Position numbers and translations under genes: made by a program. Below the pieces are notes generated by a model. It saw only the letters and a list, made by a program, of their open reading frames with translations. It ran no database searches and was not told the DNA's origin. From Nakamurella sp. A5-74 (GTDB lineage Bacteria; Actinomycetota; Actinomycetes; Mycobacteriales; Nakamurellaceae), in assembly GCF_040438885.1 (NCBI RefSeq), contig NZ_CP159218.1, positions 2,666,001 through 2,730,000 on the forward strand: a DNA stretch of 64,000 nucleotides, written 5' to 3'. Shown in pieces: positions 39,118 through 47,088 of the stretch (the stretch's first letter is position 1; each line of letters opens with the position of its first letter).

Positions 39118-39619
39118 TCAATCCGACCGGGAGGCGGACTTTGATGGGCACGAATCATCCGGTGGCGCCAGCCACCGCGGGATGATCACCCAGATGGCCA
39201 GCATGGCCGCGACGAACAGACCAGTGAGCACGCCGACGAGCGGTCCGTTGAGAACGACGTCGATGATGGGCGGACGGACGCGGCCAAGGCGAGCCCATGG
39301 AAGCTGACCTCGCCGGCCAGGATCTGGCTCGGGGCCAGCTCACCCGACCGGTCGCGCCGCTGTACTTCTGCCGCGCCTGGGTCAGGCCGGGTTGGCGGAA
39401 TCAGATGTCGGCCGATGGTTCTGCTGGCGACGAGGGTCGAGGCCATCGCCGCGGCGAGCAGGGCGGTCAGGTAGGCGCCGAATCGCTTCCGCCGAGGCGG
39501 TCGAAGCCCGGCAGGAACGCGATGACGAGTAACGCAGCGAACAGGACACAGATGCCGGCTGTAATGGGTGCCGGTGCAGTTGGGGGTAGGTGCGGGCCGG
39601 GCTGTGCAGCGGCCCGCAT
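39118..39619 (-). pseudogene. Frameshifted small membrane protein
   Basis: On the minus strand, ATG 39619 opens MRAAAQPGPHL... with a membrane helix (PITAGICVLFAALLVIAFLP). After a shift near 39478 a second helix segment follows (GAYLTALLAAAMASTLVASR). After another shift near 39270 comes IIDVVLNGPLVGVLTGLFVA through IWVIIPRWLAP, with the stop at 39118. The three pieces together look like one three-helix protein of about 165 residues. The family is not recognised. The two shifts could also be assembly errors, but the neighbourhood is full of decayed genes. Confidence 0.5.
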
Positions 39620-39644
39620 ATTCACACCGGACACTTACCTACCT

Positions 39645-39688
39645 TCCGCTTGGCCTCGCCTAACAAGATGCTGTTATGCTGATAACAG
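39645..39688 (+). promoter_or_regulatory. Promoter with overlapping palindromic operator
   Basis: TTGGCC, then 16 bases, then TGTTAT resembles a -35/-10 pair. The -10 lies inside a perfect 7-bp inverted repeat CTGTTAT-GCTG-ATAACAG (39671-39688), similar in layout to MarR- and PadR-type operators. The 5' end of the message would be just before the GGAAGG ribosome site of the gene at 39705. Binding there would block the promoter. No regulator gene is adjacent. Confidence 0.55.
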
Positions 39689-39704
39689 CTTGCATGGAAG
39701 GGGC

Positions 39705-39911
39705 ATGTCGATGAAGTCACGATGGGTGCAGAACACTGTGCGGTATGCGCAGAGCCCGCAGGGCCGCCGCACGATAGAACAGGTCATCAACCGGGTGCGG
39801 GCGTTCACCCGGCGTTCTGGTCGAGGCGGGCAGCTGCTGGGGAAGTTGGATACGCCAGCTACCCGGCAACGCCTCGAGCAGCTGCTCCGCGGCCGCAGCC
39901 GGCGGTGGTGA
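39705..39911 (+). CDS. Small basic protein, unknown function
   Basis: A 68-residue, strongly basic protein (WVQNTVRYAQSPQGRRTIEQ; RAFTRRSGRGG; final LLRGRSRRW), predicted mostly helical, without a membrane segment. ATG 39705 has a GGAAGG site; ATG 39711 is the alternative. It overlaps the next gene as TGATG. It is first in the stress/metal cluster behind the palindromic operator. The charge suggests nucleic-acid or membrane-surface binding, but nothing more can be said. Confidence 0.65.
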   Translation: MSMKSRWVQNTVRYAQSPQGRRTIEQVINRVRAFTRRSGRGGQLLGKLDTPATRQRLEQLLRGRSRRW

Positions 39912-40576
39912 TGCCACCTAGGTTCGGCGCCGGCGCCGAACCTGGGTGGGAAGGCGACGAGGAGCCTGCCGACACTGAAAATCAGGCTTCTTCATGTTGG
40001 CTGCTGGTGACGGTGAGCCTGACCGCCGGGCAGGCGTCGCTGCGGGTGCACGTATGGCGCAAGTTGCGGTCGCTGGGTTCGGTCTACCTGCAATCCTCGG
40101 TGTGCTTGCTCCCGGACCGCCCGGACACGATGCGCGCGGTGCGTCGGCTGCTGGATCGCGTTCACGGCGACGGCGGATCTGGGCGGCTGCTGCGGATCAA
40201 CTTGCCGGATGAGGACGAAGCCCAGGACATCCGGGAAGAGTTCAACTCGGCCCGCGATGGCGAGTACGCCGAGGTCCTGGAGCGGCTGCCGACATTGGCG
40301 CAGGAGATCACGATGGAACGCGGCCGCGGCCGGGCCACCTACGCCGAGGTAGAAGAATCCGAAGCGGATCTGGCGCGGTTTCACACCTGGCTGGGCAAGA
40401 TCGCCCGGCGAGACTACTTCGCCGCCCCCGGCGGCGAGGCCGCCCGGGCGGCGGTGGCCGCCGTCGGCGAGCAGCTGGCCGCCTTCGAGGAGGAAGCCCT
40501 CAACGCCGAAGCCCCACCCGGCCGCCCCCTTCGTGCCGTACCCCACCAACGGACCCGCCGCACCGCCGACGGGTAG
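39911..40576 (+). CDS. ChrB N-terminal-domain-like protein
   Basis: A 221-residue protein. Residues about 28-130 match the N-terminal domain of chromate-resistance protein ChrB: CWLLVTVSLTAGQASLRVHV, WRKLRSLGSVYLQSSVCLLP, DRPDTMRAVRRLLDRVHGDG and RDGEYAEVLERL. The C-terminal rhodanese/ChrB domain is absent; instead there are about 80 helical residues ending in a basic tail. ChrB acts as a chromate-responsive regulator in other bacteria, where it accompanies the chromate pump ChrA, which is not seen here. Its start overlaps the upstream stop (TGATG). Confidence 0.75.
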   Translation: MPPRFGAGAEPGWEGDEEPADTENQASSCWLLVTVSLTAGQASLRVHVWRKLRSLGSVYLQSSVCLLPDRPDTMRAVRRLLDRVHGDGGSGRLLRINLPDEDEAQDIREEFNSARDGEYAEVLERLPTLAQEITMERGRGRATYAEVEESEADLARFHTWLGKIARRDYFAAPGGEAARAAVAAVGEQLAAFEEEALNAEAPPGRPLRAVPHQRTRRTADG

Positions 40577-40665
40577 CGGCCGCGGTCTGCGCTGACCTGG
40601 AAGCGATACCGACGCATCCGTCCCCGGCAGCCCGGTCGCGGAGGCGTACCTCAACCGAGGGAGAG

Positions 40666-41121
40666 ATGACCATGTGGTGGCAGATCCTGATCGGCATCGC
40701 CGGTGGGCTGCTGGTGCTCTGGCTGGGCCTGCTGATCCTGCTCTGGCGGGTGCAACGACACCAACCCAACAAGGCGGGCATGCGGGAGGCGTTGCGGCTG
40801 ATCCCCGACGTGATCCGGCTCCTGCGCCGCTTGGCGAAAGACCCTGCGCTGCCGCGCGGCGTACGGATACGGCTGGTGCTGCTGCTGGGGTATCTGCTGA
40901 TGCCTATCGACCTGGTTCCCGATTTCATCCCGGTGCTGGGCTACGCCGACGACGCGATCATTGTCGCTCTCGCGCTGCGCTCGGTGACCCGCCGCGCCGG
41001 TCCGCAGGCGCTGGATCGGCACTGGCCGGGTAGCCCGGATGGGCTGCGGGTGGTGAAACAACTGGCCGGACTGCCATCTACGCCGGCCGCCGGACCGCCC
41101 ATCGAACCCGACCACCACTAA
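40666..41121 (+). CDS. DUF1232 (YkvA-type) membrane protein
   Basis: A 151-residue protein. A membrane helix at the N-terminus (WWQILIGIAGGLLVLWLGLL) is followed by a DUF1232 domain: IRLVLLLGYLLMPIDLVPDF, then IPVLGYADDAIIVALALR. The PIDLVPDFIPVLGYADD core is the family hallmark. The function is unknown; members are often linked with stress response genes. It is 89 bp downstream of the ChrB-like gene, with a GGGAGAG ribosome site. Confidence 0.88.
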   Translation: MTMWWQILIGIAGGLLVLWLGLLILLWRVQRHQPNKAGMREALRLIPDVIRLLRRLAKDPALPRGVRIRLVLLLGYLLMPIDLVPDFIPVLGYADDAIIVALALRSVTRRAGPQALDRHWPGSPDGLRVVKQLAGLPSTPAAGPPIEPDHH

Positions 41122-41136
41122 CCCCAGGAGACTCGC

Positions 41137-41850
41137 GTGGGTACCGATCCGCTGGACGAAGAACTCAGCCATCGCCGCACTGCCAAAGGCCAGAGGCTGC
41201 TGCCGCCTGCAGCCGGCGTTGTTGTTGCCATCGCCGTGTACGCGGTGCTGCCCGGGTCGGTCCTGTTCGCGCCGCGCTTCGTCATCCCCGCCATCGAGGC
41301 AGCGCTGCTGATCGCCCTCCTGGCCACCAGCCGGACCCGGATGACCCGCGGGAGCCGGTGGTCGCGGGCGGCGTCGGTGTGCCTGGCGTGCCTGGTGATT
41401 CTCGCGAACCTGATCTCGCTGGGCTTGCTCGTCGCGACACTGGCCAGCCACAGCGCACCCCCCGGTGGCCTGCTCGTGGCCGCGATGCAGGTCTGGCTCA
41501 CCAATGTCATCGGCTTCGGATTGCTGTTCTGGGAACTGGACCGCGGCGGCCCCGTCGCCCGCCGCAAAATGCGTCGCGACGAACTACCGCCGGCAGACTG
41601 GCGGTTCTCCCAGGACGAGAACGACGACGCGGTCATCGAGGTCGCGGTCAACTCGAGCGGCAAATCCGGCTGGATACCGACGTTTCTGGACTACCTGTAT
41701 CTGTCCTTGACCAACTCCAGCGCCTTCAGCCCCACCGACACGATGCCCCTCACCCCCCGGGCGAAAATACTGATGGGGATCGAGGCGACTGCAGCCCTCG
41801 TGACATCGCTGCTGGTCATCGCACGCGCCGTCGGATCCCTCGGTCAGTGA
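41137..41850 (+). CDS. Integral membrane protein with pore-like C-terminal motif
   Basis: A 237-residue protein with four or five membrane helices. The best conserved-looking part is the C-terminal DYLYLSLTNSSAFSPTDTMP, then LTPRAKILMG and a last helix. It recalls the re-entrant loop region of channel-like and DUF1345 proteins, but the match is weak. A soluble stretch (ELPPADWRFSQDENDDAVIE) separates the halves. GTG 41137 has a clear CAGGAG site. It lies 15 bp after the DUF1232 gene, surely in one operon. Confidence 0.65.
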   Translation: MGTDPLDEELSHRRTAKGQRLLPPAAGVVVAIAVYAVLPGSVLFAPRFVIPAIEAALLIALLATSRTRMTRGSRWSRAASVCLACLVILANLISLGLLVATLASHSAPPGGLLVAAMQVWLTNVIGFGLLFWELDRGGPVARRKMRRDELPPADWRFSQDENDDAVIEVAVNSSGKSGWIPTFLDYLYLSLTNSSAFSPTDTMPLTPRAKILMGIEATAALVTSLLVIARAVGSLGQ

Positions 41851-41921
41851 CAAGCGACGCAGATCAACCGGGGTGTGGCCGCCCACCAACGCACGCACGT
41901 CACGCTCACTTGCCCGACTAG

Positions 41922-41939
41922 TTAGGATTGCCTAGGCTA
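41922..41939 (+). promoter_or_regulatory. Possible DtxR/MntR-type operator before the ZIP gene
   Basis: TTAGGATTGCCTAGGCTA lies about 30 bp before the ZIP start. It shares the TTAGG...CTA layout of iron/manganese boxes bound by DtxR-family repressors, but the symmetry is imperfect. A metal-responsive promoter for a metal importer would make sense. The match is by eye only. Confidence 0.4.
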
Positions 41940-41966
41940 TCTGCGACGGAGCAGGAAGGTGGCCAA

Positions 41967-42806
41967 ATGGGTCCAGGTCAGATAACGGTCCTCGGCGCGA
42001 TCGCCGGATTCACCATCCTCTTGGGACTGCCCCTGGGTCGGTTGCGCTCGGTCGCGCCGCGGACCCGACTGGCGCTCAACGGCGCAGCCATCGGCATCCT
42101 GGTCTTCCTTCTGTGGGACGTCCTCAGCGCCGGCATCGCACCCGTCGAAGCCGCCCTGGAAGCCGCCAACGACGATCACGCCGGCTGGGGCACCTTCATC
42201 GGTTACGCCGCACTACTCGTCGCCGGCCTCGCGCTCGGATTGATCGCGCTCGCCGGTTACGAACAGTGGATCTCCGGCCGCCGCCCCAGCCTCGGCCCCG
42301 GCGCGGTAGCCACCGCAGAACTGACCAGTCGAGGACGGCTGATCGTCACCAGCGGACAGCAGCTGGCCCTCCTGATCGCGATCGGCATCGGCGTCCACAA
42401 CTTCGCCGAAGGCCTGGCCATCGGCCAATCAGCGGCCGGCGGCGCGACCGACCTCGCGCTGCTGCTGGTCATCGGCTTCGCCGCGCACAACGCCACCGAG
42501 GGGTTCGGCATCGTCGGACCCACCGCCGGCGAGCCCATCCGACCCAGCTGGAAGCTGCTGCTGATGCTCGGCATCATCGGCGGCGGACCCACCTTCCTCG
42601 GAACTCTCATCGGGCAGTCCTACGTCAGCGACACCCTGAACATCGCCTTCCTCGCCACCGCCGCAGGATCGATCCTGTATGTGATCTTGCAACTCGCCGT
42701 CGTCGCAGCCCGAGCCGCCAAACCCATCCTGCTCAGCACGGCATTGCTGGGCGGCTTCATTCTCGGGCTCGGCACCGATTTCCTCCTCGACGTCGCCGGC
42801 GGATAA
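41967..42806 (+). CDS. ZIP-family metal transporter
   Basis: A 279-residue protein with eight membrane helices. The metal-site helices carry the ZIP signatures IGVHNFAEGLAIGQS and GFAAHNATEGFGIVGP. By family it imports Zn2+ or other divalent metals. ATG 41967 with an AGGAAGG site was preferred to an upstream start at 41928. A gap of 116 bp from the preceding gene and the DtxR-like box suggest it has its own promoter. A typical intracellular His loop is missing. Confidence 0.92.
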   Translation: MGPGQITVLGAIAGFTILLGLPLGRLRSVAPRTRLALNGAAIGILVFLLWDVLSAGIAPVEAALEAANDDHAGWGTFIGYAALLVAGLALGLIALAGYEQWISGRRPSLGPGAVATAELTSRGRLIVTSGQQLALLIAIGIGVHNFAEGLAIGQSAAGGATDLALLLVIGFAAHNATEGFGIVGPTAGEPIRPSWKLLLMLGIIGGGPTFLGTLIGQSYVSDTLNIAFLATAAGSILYVILQLAVVAARAAKPILLSTALLGGFILGLGTDFLLDVAGG

Positions 42807-43070
42807 CGCCCTACCCGCCGCGGGGCTCGCTCACCCACTCGCCGGCGATTCGATCTTGCTGAAGACACCCGGTGGGGTCACGAGCCAAGGAGAGCCTTCC
42901 AACCGACCGGCCCGGCACTTCCGATGCTTGAATCAGCGTCCCAGGTTTCCTGGGATGATTCACAGGATCGTCCGTCACCGGTAGCGGGTGCCACTGCCGG
43001 ACACGGGTCGACAGGTCTGAGTCGTTCACTGGCCGGCCCTGCTCGGAGGTGTGTTCAGCACCGCTGGTTG
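42807..43070. other. Convergent spacer with IS-end-like palindrome
   Basis: No supportable gene. At 42939-42955 is the palindrome TCCCAGG-TTT-CCTGGGA. The stretch 42929-42953 also resembles the outer end of the IS3 element at 46724 (GCGTCCCAGGTTTCCTG against GCGCCCCAGGTTTCCTG). It may act as a terminator between the two convergent genes, or be a leftover insertion-sequence end. Confidence 0.5.
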
Positions 43071-44123
43071 TCAGGAGTACAGGATTCGTTGCCAGGTCAG
43101 TACGGCAGGGTTGTGTTTGTCGATGGTTACTTTCAGCCATTCGTCGGCGTCGGTGGATCCTTCGATGGTGACCCGGTGCAGGTTGCTGACGGGCGTGGTC
43201 AGTTGGTAGAACGGCAGCCACTTGGATCCTGCCGCGAGTGGGGTGTCCTGGCGGAAGACGTGGCTGTCGCCGTTGAACAGGTATACCGGTCCTCGGAAGT
43301 TTCGGCTTTCCTGCGCGATGGCGGCGACTACGGGTGTGAAGGCGAAGTAGTCGGCGTAGGTGGGTGCCGGAACGGTGGCGTCGAACATGTCGGCTTGGGT
43401 GAGAAGTACCACTGCCCGGTTGTGGTCGCGGCGGGCTGCGGCGAAGGTGTCGCGGATCAGCTGGATGTCGGCGGCGGTGCGGCCCAGGACTTCGGCGCTT
43501 TGTTCCGGGGTGGGTGCGGTCAGGCCGAGGCCGGTCCAGGGAGCGAGGCTGTTGTTGCTGCCGACCAGGTGGACGGCGGCGAAGGCGACGTCGCCCCGCT
43601 GGTAGCTGACGTTTTCTGGGTAGCCGTGGGCGACTTGGGAAGTGACGCGGATCGGGTGCTGTCCCAGGGTGCGGCCGGGCCTGGGGAAGAAGTCTTGTCG
43701 GACGGCGGCGAGTCGTTCCAGCGGGTTGTAGGCGCCGTTGTTGGTGCGGTGACAGTCGGTCCATTCGTTGTCGCCCGGGGTGTAGACGAGAGGGTTGCGG
43801 AAGGTGTCGAACTCTGACCTGACCTTGCCGTAGTAGGCGTCGTCGCAGGTGGACGAGCCGTTCTTGATGTCGCCGAGGTGGTCGACGAGTTGCACCTGCC
43901 GGTCGGCGTTGATCTGCGCAATCCGTTCCGGGAACTCCCTGATCTGCGTGGCGCCGTAGGGGATGTCGCCGATGACCGCGAATGTGAACGCTGGATCGGG
44001 ATGACCGCCCTTGGTGTGGTCACCGGAGGAGGGGGCGATGGGGCTGGCTGCAGCTACTCCGCCCAGGCTTGCGAGCAACAGCTCGGCGGCCAGCGCAACC
44101 ATCACGATGCGGCCTGATTTCAT
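43071..44123 (-). CDS. Secreted metallophosphatase
   Basis: A 350-residue exported calcineurin-like phosphoesterase. A Sec signal peptide (RIVMVALAAELLLASLGGVA) is followed by the metal-site blocks FAVIGDIPYG, QLVDHLGDIKNG, YTPGDNEWTDCHR and YLFNGDSHVF. The GDIPYG-GDNEWTDC order resembles purple-acid-type phosphatases of actinobacteria. ATG 44123 has AAGGAG ahead. It is the last gene of a three-gene operon, 32 bp after the unknown gene. The substrate is unknown. Confidence 0.88.
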   Translation of the reverse strand: MKSGRIVMVALAAELLLASLGGVAAASPIAPSSGDHTKGGHPDPAFTFAVIGDIPYGATQIREFPERIAQINADRQVQLVDHLGDIKNGSSTCDDAYYGKVRSEFDTFRNPLVYTPGDNEWTDCHRTNNGAYNPLERLAAVRQDFFPRPGRTLGQHPIRVTSQVAHGYPENVSYQRGDVAFAAVHLVGSNNSLAPWTGLGLTAPTPEQSAEVLGRTAADIQLIRDTFAAARRDHNRAVVLLTQADMFDATVPAPTYADYFAFTPVVAAIAQESRNFRGPVYLFNGDSHVFRQDTPLAAGSKWLPFYQLTTPVSNLHRVTIEGSTDADEWLKVTIDKHNPAVLTWQRILYS

Positions 44124-44155
44124 GACACTCCTTAATCGAGAGGGTTGGTGCTGCG

Positions 44156-44827
44156 TCAGTTGTGGTTGGCGCAGCACGGAGTCGGTTTCGGTGTTTCGAA
44201 GGGGACCCAGGTGTCGCCGACCGCCGGCTGGACATGCAGGACCAGCCGGCCGGAGTTCCAGCGGGGGCGCAGAAAATCGCGGGTGACCAGCAGTGAACCG
44301 GGTGCCGGGTCGCCGCCACCGAGTACTTCGATGCGGTCTATCGCGGTGCTCAGCACATCAGCGACAGTGACTGTGCCGGTGAGTTTGTCGCTGCCGGGAA
44401 ACCGCACCACCCGGCCGCTGCTGCGGTCATGGTGGGCGGCAGCGGCCTGCTCTGCGGAGCCCTGCAGGGCCGGCAGTCCGATCCCGGATCCGCCGGTCCA
44501 GATCGCTCCGGTGGTGGTTCCCGCGGTGTTGAGTAGGGATGAGAGCAGTTCGACCACACCGGCAGCGTCAGCGGTCGGCGACATCGAGAGGGACAGGGAG
44601 ACGTGCGGAATTTCGTCCACCTGCGCCCGGTGGGTGGCCGCGGTGCCGACGTGAACCCCTTCCTGGCGCAGCGCATGGATCGCGCGGGCCAGGAAGTGCT
44701 CGGCCGCTGCTTCACCGGGCAGTCCACCGTCAATTCCCACGATCTGCTCGAACGGGGTCGGGCGTCGTGCGTCGACGGTGTCGATGGTGCCGGTCACGGC
44801 GGTATTGGTCATGACGGTGCTGGTCAT
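44156..44827 (-). CDS. Protein of unknown family in the PHP operon
   Basis: A 223-residue soluble protein without signal peptide or membrane segments. Notable stretches are TPFEQIVGIDGGLPGEAAAE, HRAQVDEIPHVSLSLSMSPT, TGGSGIGLPALQGSAEQAAA and a C-terminal FETPKPTPCCANHN. The Cys-Cys...His end and scattered His residues could bind a metal. I do not recognise the family. ATG 44827 overlaps the stop of the PHP gene (ATGA), so the two are produced together. Confidence 0.7.
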   Translation of the reverse strand: MTSTVMTNTAVTGTIDTVDARRPTPFEQIVGIDGGLPGEAAAEHFLARAIHALRQEGVHVGTAATHRAQVDEIPHVSLSLSMSPTADAAGVVELLSSLLNTAGTTTGAIWTGGSGIGLPALQGSAEQAAAAHHDRSSGRVVRFPGSDKLTGTVTVADVLSTAIDRIEVLGGGDPAPGSLLVTRDFLRPRWNSGRLVLHVQPAVGDTWVPFETPKPTPCCANHN

Positions 44828-46542
44828 TTGTTGTTGGGCAGCACCCACATGGGGTTGGTGTAGAACCACAGGTCATTCCATGGGTCGGCGTCGCCGACAA
44901 CGTCCATCTTCGGGCCTGCGGGATCCACTGCGGCGCCCATCAAGCCGGGAGCCAACCGCTTTCCATCAGAACCGCGGAGCCGCACGTAGAAGCCGTCATC
45001 GAGGCGACCCAGCGGGTAGGTCAGCACGATGGTGCGGCTCTGGCCGCTGACGTCGTAGGACTTCACGACGCGGGTGTGCGGGGCGGCGAGGGTGTCCCGG
45101 TCGTCGACCTGGCCGGTGACCGCGCCGCGGATCACGTCGACCTGGGCCAGACTGGGCAGGAACTCCGACCAGTTCGGCAGCCGTGCCGGGGTGATCCGGA
45201 TCTGCAGGGTGACCGGGGTGCCGCGGCGGGCGTGCAGCACCCCGCCGAGGGGTACTTCATCGTGGCCGGCGCGGAGCCGGACGTCCAGCGCGTCGACGAG
45301 TCCGCCGTGATCCACCCACACTCGGCCGGCTCGCAGGCCCTGCATGACGGCGGCGTAGGAGAAGCCGTCGGAGCCGACGTGGGTGCGGCTGTAGTAGCCG
45401 GGCCAGAAATCGCCGTTGGCCAGCTGCGGTGCGGTGATGTGTACGGGGTCGTTGTAGTAGCCGTTGGTGGTGAAATCGCTGCCGGGTCCGCGCTGGGAGG
45501 TGTCGGACCAGACCTGGTGGCTGTCGGAGTTCGCGCTGATCCACCACGGTTTGCCCTCGGCGAGCAGGCTGTCCCACAAGCCGCCGACGGTGGCGGTCAT
45601 CCAGTCGAAACCGCCGAAGGTGCGGTAACTCTCCAGGGGGTAGCCGGGGAAGCTGGCCGCCGGATCGGGGCTGTTGTCGTAGAAGCCGCGGCCCGAGCCC
45701 GGGCCGTACGGCTTCGGGATGCCGGCGGCCTGGTGACCGGGTGCGCCTTCCATTCCGACGGCGATCTTCGGGGCGGCGTCGCGCCAGCCGCGGATCTCGT
45801 GCGGCGAGTCGATGCCCTTGCGGGCCGGGTGGTTGGCGAACATCAGGGCATCCGAGACCCGCCGCGAGGCCACGGAGTCGGACAGGAAATGCAGGCCGGC
45901 CACCGCCAAGGCCTCGTTGGCCGCGGTGTTCGCGGTCGCTGACTTGACTGCCCCGTCGTAGCCGTTCTCGAACGCCTTGAGGACGGACACCTCATTGCGG
46001 CCCGGGTGGACGAACACGGTGCCGTGCTCGGCGGCCGGAATGTTCCACTCCAAACCCTGGAACACCAGGGTGTCGGCCACGTCGCGGCGGGCCGCGACGA
46101 TGTCCGGGTTGACCTTCTCCACGCCGATCTTGGCGTGCTGGATGGTGCCGTGGTCGGTGATCACCATCCAGTCCAGGCCGTAGGCATTGGCGTGGCGGAC
46201 CTGGTCGATGACCCGGTACAGCCCGTCCGGGGAGAATTGGGTGTGGATGTGGTGATCCCCGGCCAGCCACTGGTAGCCGCCGCGAGGCACCTTCACCGGT
46301 TGACCGGCCGGGGTGGTCGCGGCGGCCGTTCCCGGACCGGCGATCACCGCGGCCGCCGCGCCGGCGCCCAGCACACCGGCCGCTCGGAAGAAACGCCTCC
46401 GCCCGAGATCGTTGGGTGCCAGGTCGCTGTCCTGAATGCTCAGGTCGACCGCGGGGCTGAGCACTGCTGGCTCGCCCCCATCGTGTCGATGGCCGTCGGT
46501 GTGGGAATGTTCGTGGACGTGACCGCCGTGACTGTGCTGCAT
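44824..46542 (-). CDS. Tat-exported PHP-domain phosphoesterase with His-rich N-terminus
   Basis: A 572-residue protein. It begins with a His-rich stretch (MQHSHGGHVHEHSHTDGHRH, about 1-20). A Tat motif follows (LGRRRFFRAAGVLGAGAAAA, about 47-66). The PHP domain has its metal ligands: GDHHIHTQFSPDGLY, MVITDHGTIQHAK, FQGLEWNIPAAEHGTVFVHP, ALMFANHPARKG and ISANSDSHQVW. A C-terminal beta-rich part follows. A His-rich segment before a Tat signal is unusual. It may load metal before folded export. The exact substrate is unknown. Confidence 0.85.
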   Translation of the reverse strand: MQHSHGGHVHEHSHTDGHRHDGGEPAVLSPAVDLSIQDSDLAPNDLGRRRFFRAAGVLGAGAAAAVIAGPGTAAATTPAGQPVKVPRGGYQWLAGDHHIHTQFSPDGLYRVIDQVRHANAYGLDWMVITDHGTIQHAKIGVEKVNPDIVAARRDVADTLVFQGLEWNIPAAEHGTVFVHPGRNEVSVLKAFENGYDGAVKSATANTAANEALAVAGLHFLSDSVASRRVSDALMFANHPARKGIDSPHEIRGWRDAAPKIAVGMEGAPGHQAAGIPKPYGPGSGRGFYDNSPDPAASFPGYPLESYRTFGGFDWMTATVGGLWDSLLAEGKPWWISANSDSHQVWSDTSQRGPGSDFTTNGYYNDPVHITAPQLANGDFWPGYYSRTHVGSDGFSYAAVMQGLRAGRVWVDHGGLVDALDVRLRAGHDEVPLGGVLHARRGTPVTLQIRITPARLPNWSEFLPSLAQVDVIRGAVTGQVDDRDTLAAPHTRVVKSYDVSGQSRTIVLTYPLGRLDDGFYVRLRGSDGKRLAPGLMGAAVDPAGPKMDVVGDADPWNDLWFYTNPMWVLPNNK

Positions 46543-46767
46543 GCCGACCTCACAAGTGTGGACGTTGGTGGCGAAAGTTGTTGCCCCAGCAGAGCATCAG
46601 CAGGTGAACCCGGGGTGGACGATGTGCGAACATCCAGCCTCCGCGCCCGGGCCATATCGACGCGCGGAGTTCATCCGCGCCAGGCAGCCTGGGGATGCCG
46701 CACCGCCCACGGTCGGCACATCCTGAAGCGCCCCAGGTTTCCTGCCGCATCCTTGTGAGTTGGAAGG

Positions 46768-47088
46768 ATGAGCAGCATGCCGAAGAAGATCGATCCGGAG
46801 CTCCGTACTCGTGCGGTGCGGCTGGTCACTGAGCACCGCGGGCAGTACGCGTCGCTGACGGCCGCGTCAGCGGCTGTGGCGAAGCAGTTGGGCGTCGGGC
46901 AGGAGTCCGTCCGACGGTGGGTGGTGCAGACCGATGTCGATGCCGGTGGCCGGGACGGTGTCACGACCCAGGAGTTGGAAGAGATCCGGAAGCTCAAGGC
47001 CGAGAACAGGCAGCTGCGTGAGGACGTGGCGATCCTGAAAGCGGCGACAACTTTCTTCGCGGGGGAACTCGACCCCCGCACCCGTTGA
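46768..47088 (+). CDS. IS3-family transposase OrfA
   Basis: A 106-residue HTH protein: PKKIDPELRTRAVRLVTEHR, AKQLGVGQESVRRWVVQTDV, then a leucine-zipper-like LEEIRKLKAENRQLREDVAI and LKAATTFFAGELD. The frame of orfB overlaps the end in the -1 register, as usual in IS3, where a fusion transposase arises by frameshifting. A classical A-rich slippery site is not obvious; CTGAAAG at about 47035 is the nearest. Confidence 0.93.
   Translation: MSSMPKKIDPELRTRAVRLVTEHRGQYASLTAASAAVAKQLGVGQESVRRWVVQTDVDAGGRDGVTTQELEEIRKLKAENRQLREDVAILKAATTFFAGELDPRTR

Noticed and set aside
46543-46723. Zur or Pho box in front of the PHP operon
   Set aside because: I looked for a TGAAAATGATTTTCA-like palindrome and for pho-type direct repeats in the 180 bp before the IS3 element and saw none. 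The original promoter may have been separated by the insertion.
46550-46750. Small minus-strand frame of 66 codons upstream of the PHP gene
   Set aside because: It runs across the IS3 end, has no ribosome site and no recognisable pattern.
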